NCBI RefSeq assembly: GCF_025997855.1
Contig: NZ_AP026560.1
Span: forward strand, 1,452,001 to 1,516,000
DNA length: 64,000 nt
Direction of reading: 5' to 3'
Origin: Deinococcus aetherius
GTDB lineage: Bacteria; Deinococcota; Deinococci; Deinococcales; Deinococcaceae
Under the pieces are notes generated by a model. It ran no database searches. It had not been told where the DNA came from and saw nothing but the letters and a program-made list of their open reading frames with translations. Of the stretch, positions 62,646-64,000 are shown in pieces (within the stretch, counting starts at the first letter, position 1; each line of letters starts with the position of its first letter). The translations under genes and the position numbers were made by a program.

Positions 62646-62874
62646 GGGAGAGAAGGGGATGACGAGCGCGAATCGTCCTGCTCTCGGACGACAAGAACGT
62701 CCTGACAACCCGTTTTGCACTTCACATCGAGCGTCCCTGGGGAAGACCGGATGGGGTAACCCCGAGCGGCGTCGTGGGGCGGACCCGGCGGTGGGGCTGG
62801 TCACACGCCCCCTCACCCCCGCCCTCTTCGCGAGCAGCTCCACGAGTCCCGCGAGGGGAGAGGGAGAACCAACC
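62646..62874. other. Intergenic region without a recognised gene
   Basis: The 229 bases between the SDR remnant and the acyl-CoA dehydrogenase show no convincing coding frame. Together with 62134-62353, the only thing seen is the decayed SDR. Nothing further was recognised. Confidence 0.5.
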
Positions 62875-64000
62875 TCACACGAACGCGCTGAAGCCCGTGA
62901 TCGCCCGGCCCACCACCAGAGTGTTGATCTCGTTCGTGCCCTCGTACGAGTAGATCGCCTCGGTGTCGGTGAAGTGCTTGGCGACCCCGTTTTCGAGCAG
63001 GATGCCGTTGCCGCCGAAGGTCTCGCGCGCCAGGGCGACCGTCTCGCGGCAGCGGGCCGCCGTGATCACCTTCGCCAGTGCCGCGTGCTCGTCGCGCATG
63101 GTGCCCGCGTCGGCCATATGCGAGAGGCGCAGGCACAGCGCGAGGTTGGTCGTCACGTTGCCGAGCATGTGGACGAGGTGGTTCTGGATAAGCTGGAAGT
63201 TCCCGATGGGCTTGCCGAACTGCTCGCGCGTCTGGGCGTACCCCAGGGCCAGCTCGTACGCGCCCGCCGCGCACCCGACCGCCTGCCACGCCACACCTGC
63301 CCGCGTGAGCCGCAGAATCTCCGCCGTCGTCCGCCAGCCGCGCACCTCCTGAAGGCGGTCGGACTCCGGCACCCGGCAGTCCTTGAGGCTGATCTGCCCG
63401 TTCTCCACGATCCGCAGGGCGATCTTGCCCTGAATCTTCTGCACCTCGTAGCCTGGCGTCCCGGCCCGCACGATGAAGCCGCGCACCTCCTGCGTCTCCA
63501 CGTCGCGCGCCCAGATCACCGTGAAGTCGCTGAAGGTGGAGTTCCCTATCCACTTCTTCTCGCCGTTCAGGACCCAGCCGTCCCCGTCGCGGCGGCAGGT
63601 GGTCCGCATCCCCTGGCTGACCTGCGAGCCGCCCTCGGGCTCGGTCAGGCCGAAGGCGCCGATGACCTCCAGGTCGAGCATCCGGGGCAGCCACTCCGCC
63701 TTCTGCTGGGCACTGCCGCCCAGCGCGATGGAGGCGAAGGTGAGCCCGGTGTGGACCCCGAAGAACACGGCGGTCGAGACGTCCACCTTGCACGCCTCCA
63801 GGGTGATCAGGCCCTCCATGACCGTCGCGTCGGGCTTGCGGGTGCCGTCCTCGTTCCAGACGCGGCGGGGCAGCCCCAGCCGCCGCAACTCGGGGATGAT
63901 CTGTTTCGGGAACTCGTCCCGGCTCCAGTACTCGTTCATGATCGGCGCGACCGTCCCCTGCATGAACGAGCGCACGGCCATCTGGACATCCTTCTGCTCG
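62875..64000 (-). CDS. Acyl-CoA dehydrogenase (N-terminus outside window)
   Basis: At least 375 residues of a flavin acyl-CoA dehydrogenase, with [24 protein letters not shown] as the flavin-binding signature and the [25 protein letters not shown] ending, which resembles glutaryl-CoA dehydrogenases and relatives (YEGTNEIN). It oxidises acyl-CoA thioesters to enoyl-CoA. An internal ATG at 63981 could be taken for a start, but the open frame continues to the window edge (EQKDVQMAV), so the true N-terminus is missing. Confidence 0.85.
   Translation of the reverse strand, partial: EQKDVQMAVRSFMQGTVAPIMNEYWSRDEFPKQIIPELRRLGLPRRVWNEDGTRKPDATVMEGLITLEACKVDVSTAVFFGVHTGLTFASIALGGSAQQKAEWLPRMLDLEVIGAFGLTEPEGGSQVSQGMRTTCRRDGDGWVLNGEKKWIGNSTFSDFTVIWARDVETQEVRGFIVRAGTPGYEVQKIQGKIALRIVENGQISLKDCRVPESDRLQEVRGWRTTAEILRLTRAGVAWQAVGCAAGAYELALGYAQTREQFGKPIGNFQLIQNHLVHMLGNVTTNLALCLRLSHMADAGTMRDEHAALAKVITAARCRETVALARETFGGNGILLENGVAKHFTDTEAIYSYEGTNEINTLVVGRAITGFSAFV

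Noticed and set aside
63979..63981. ATG taken as the acyl-CoA dehydrogenase start
   Set aside because: The frame continues upstream to the window end with sensible residues, so this ATG is internal.

Overview
The window is high-GC chromosomal DNA whose gene content points to Deinococcus. It carries the LysW-dependent aminoadipate route to lysine (lysZ, lysT, lysU, lysW, lysX), a UvrA that starts with TTG, many GTG and TTG starts, and many genes with a TAnnnT -10 box only 5-9 bases before the start codon, which is the leaderless-mRNA pattern described in Deinococcus. Most genes are housekeeping or metabolic. The assignment is inferred from gene content, not from rRNA.

Layout. 1-5.3 kb: a sugar-binding protein (cut by the window edge), a YesL-like protein, lysZ, an MFS transporter and a tightly overlapping DinB/DUF84/GNAT cluster, all on the minus strand. 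5.4-11.3 kb: a response regulator, then a long minus-strand operon (two sugar ABC permeases, two duplicated lipoproteins, an FAD oxidoreductase, a histidine phosphatase, a hydrolase). 11.3-17.7 kb: icd, a methyltransferase, a radical SAM protein and a KhtTU-like K+/H+ antiporter pair. 17.7-22 kb: the lysine cluster, with a PIN toxin-antitoxin pair placed between the two homoaconitase subunits. 22-30.3 kb: a MarR/DHA2 efflux pair, an alanyl-tRNA editing protein, a 5'-nucleotidase lipoprotein, an M28 peptidase and an SDR.

30.3-31.15 kb is a strikingly AT-rich island holding one gene, a CAP12/Pycsar-type TIR protein with no visible partner. It is followed by dsbB/dsbA and by a large protein joining a papain-like protease to a serine alpha/beta-hydrolase. 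35-53.7 kb holds uvrA with a coupled membrane protein, DoxX, two BMP-family binding proteins, ligA, an Asp23-nusB-folD-DUF212 run, a MalZ-like glucosidase, ispG and small conserved genes.

53.9-59.5 kb is one long CRISPR array: 45 intact or IS-interrupted 37-base repeats plus one degenerate terminal repeat. It is cut by two insertion sequences, an IS630-type element at the last bases of a spacer and an IS4-type element inside a repeat. No cas gene is present in the window. 59.5-64 kb has an M55 peptidase, a hydrolase, a membrane protein, an SDR pseudogene and an acyl-CoA dehydrogenase cut by the window end.

Best candidates for something new: the orphan TIR protein, the protease-hydrolase fusion, the toxin-antitoxin pair coupled to lysU, and the cysteine-free LysW beside a LysW-like double zinc ribbon. 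No tRNA or rRNA gene was recognised.
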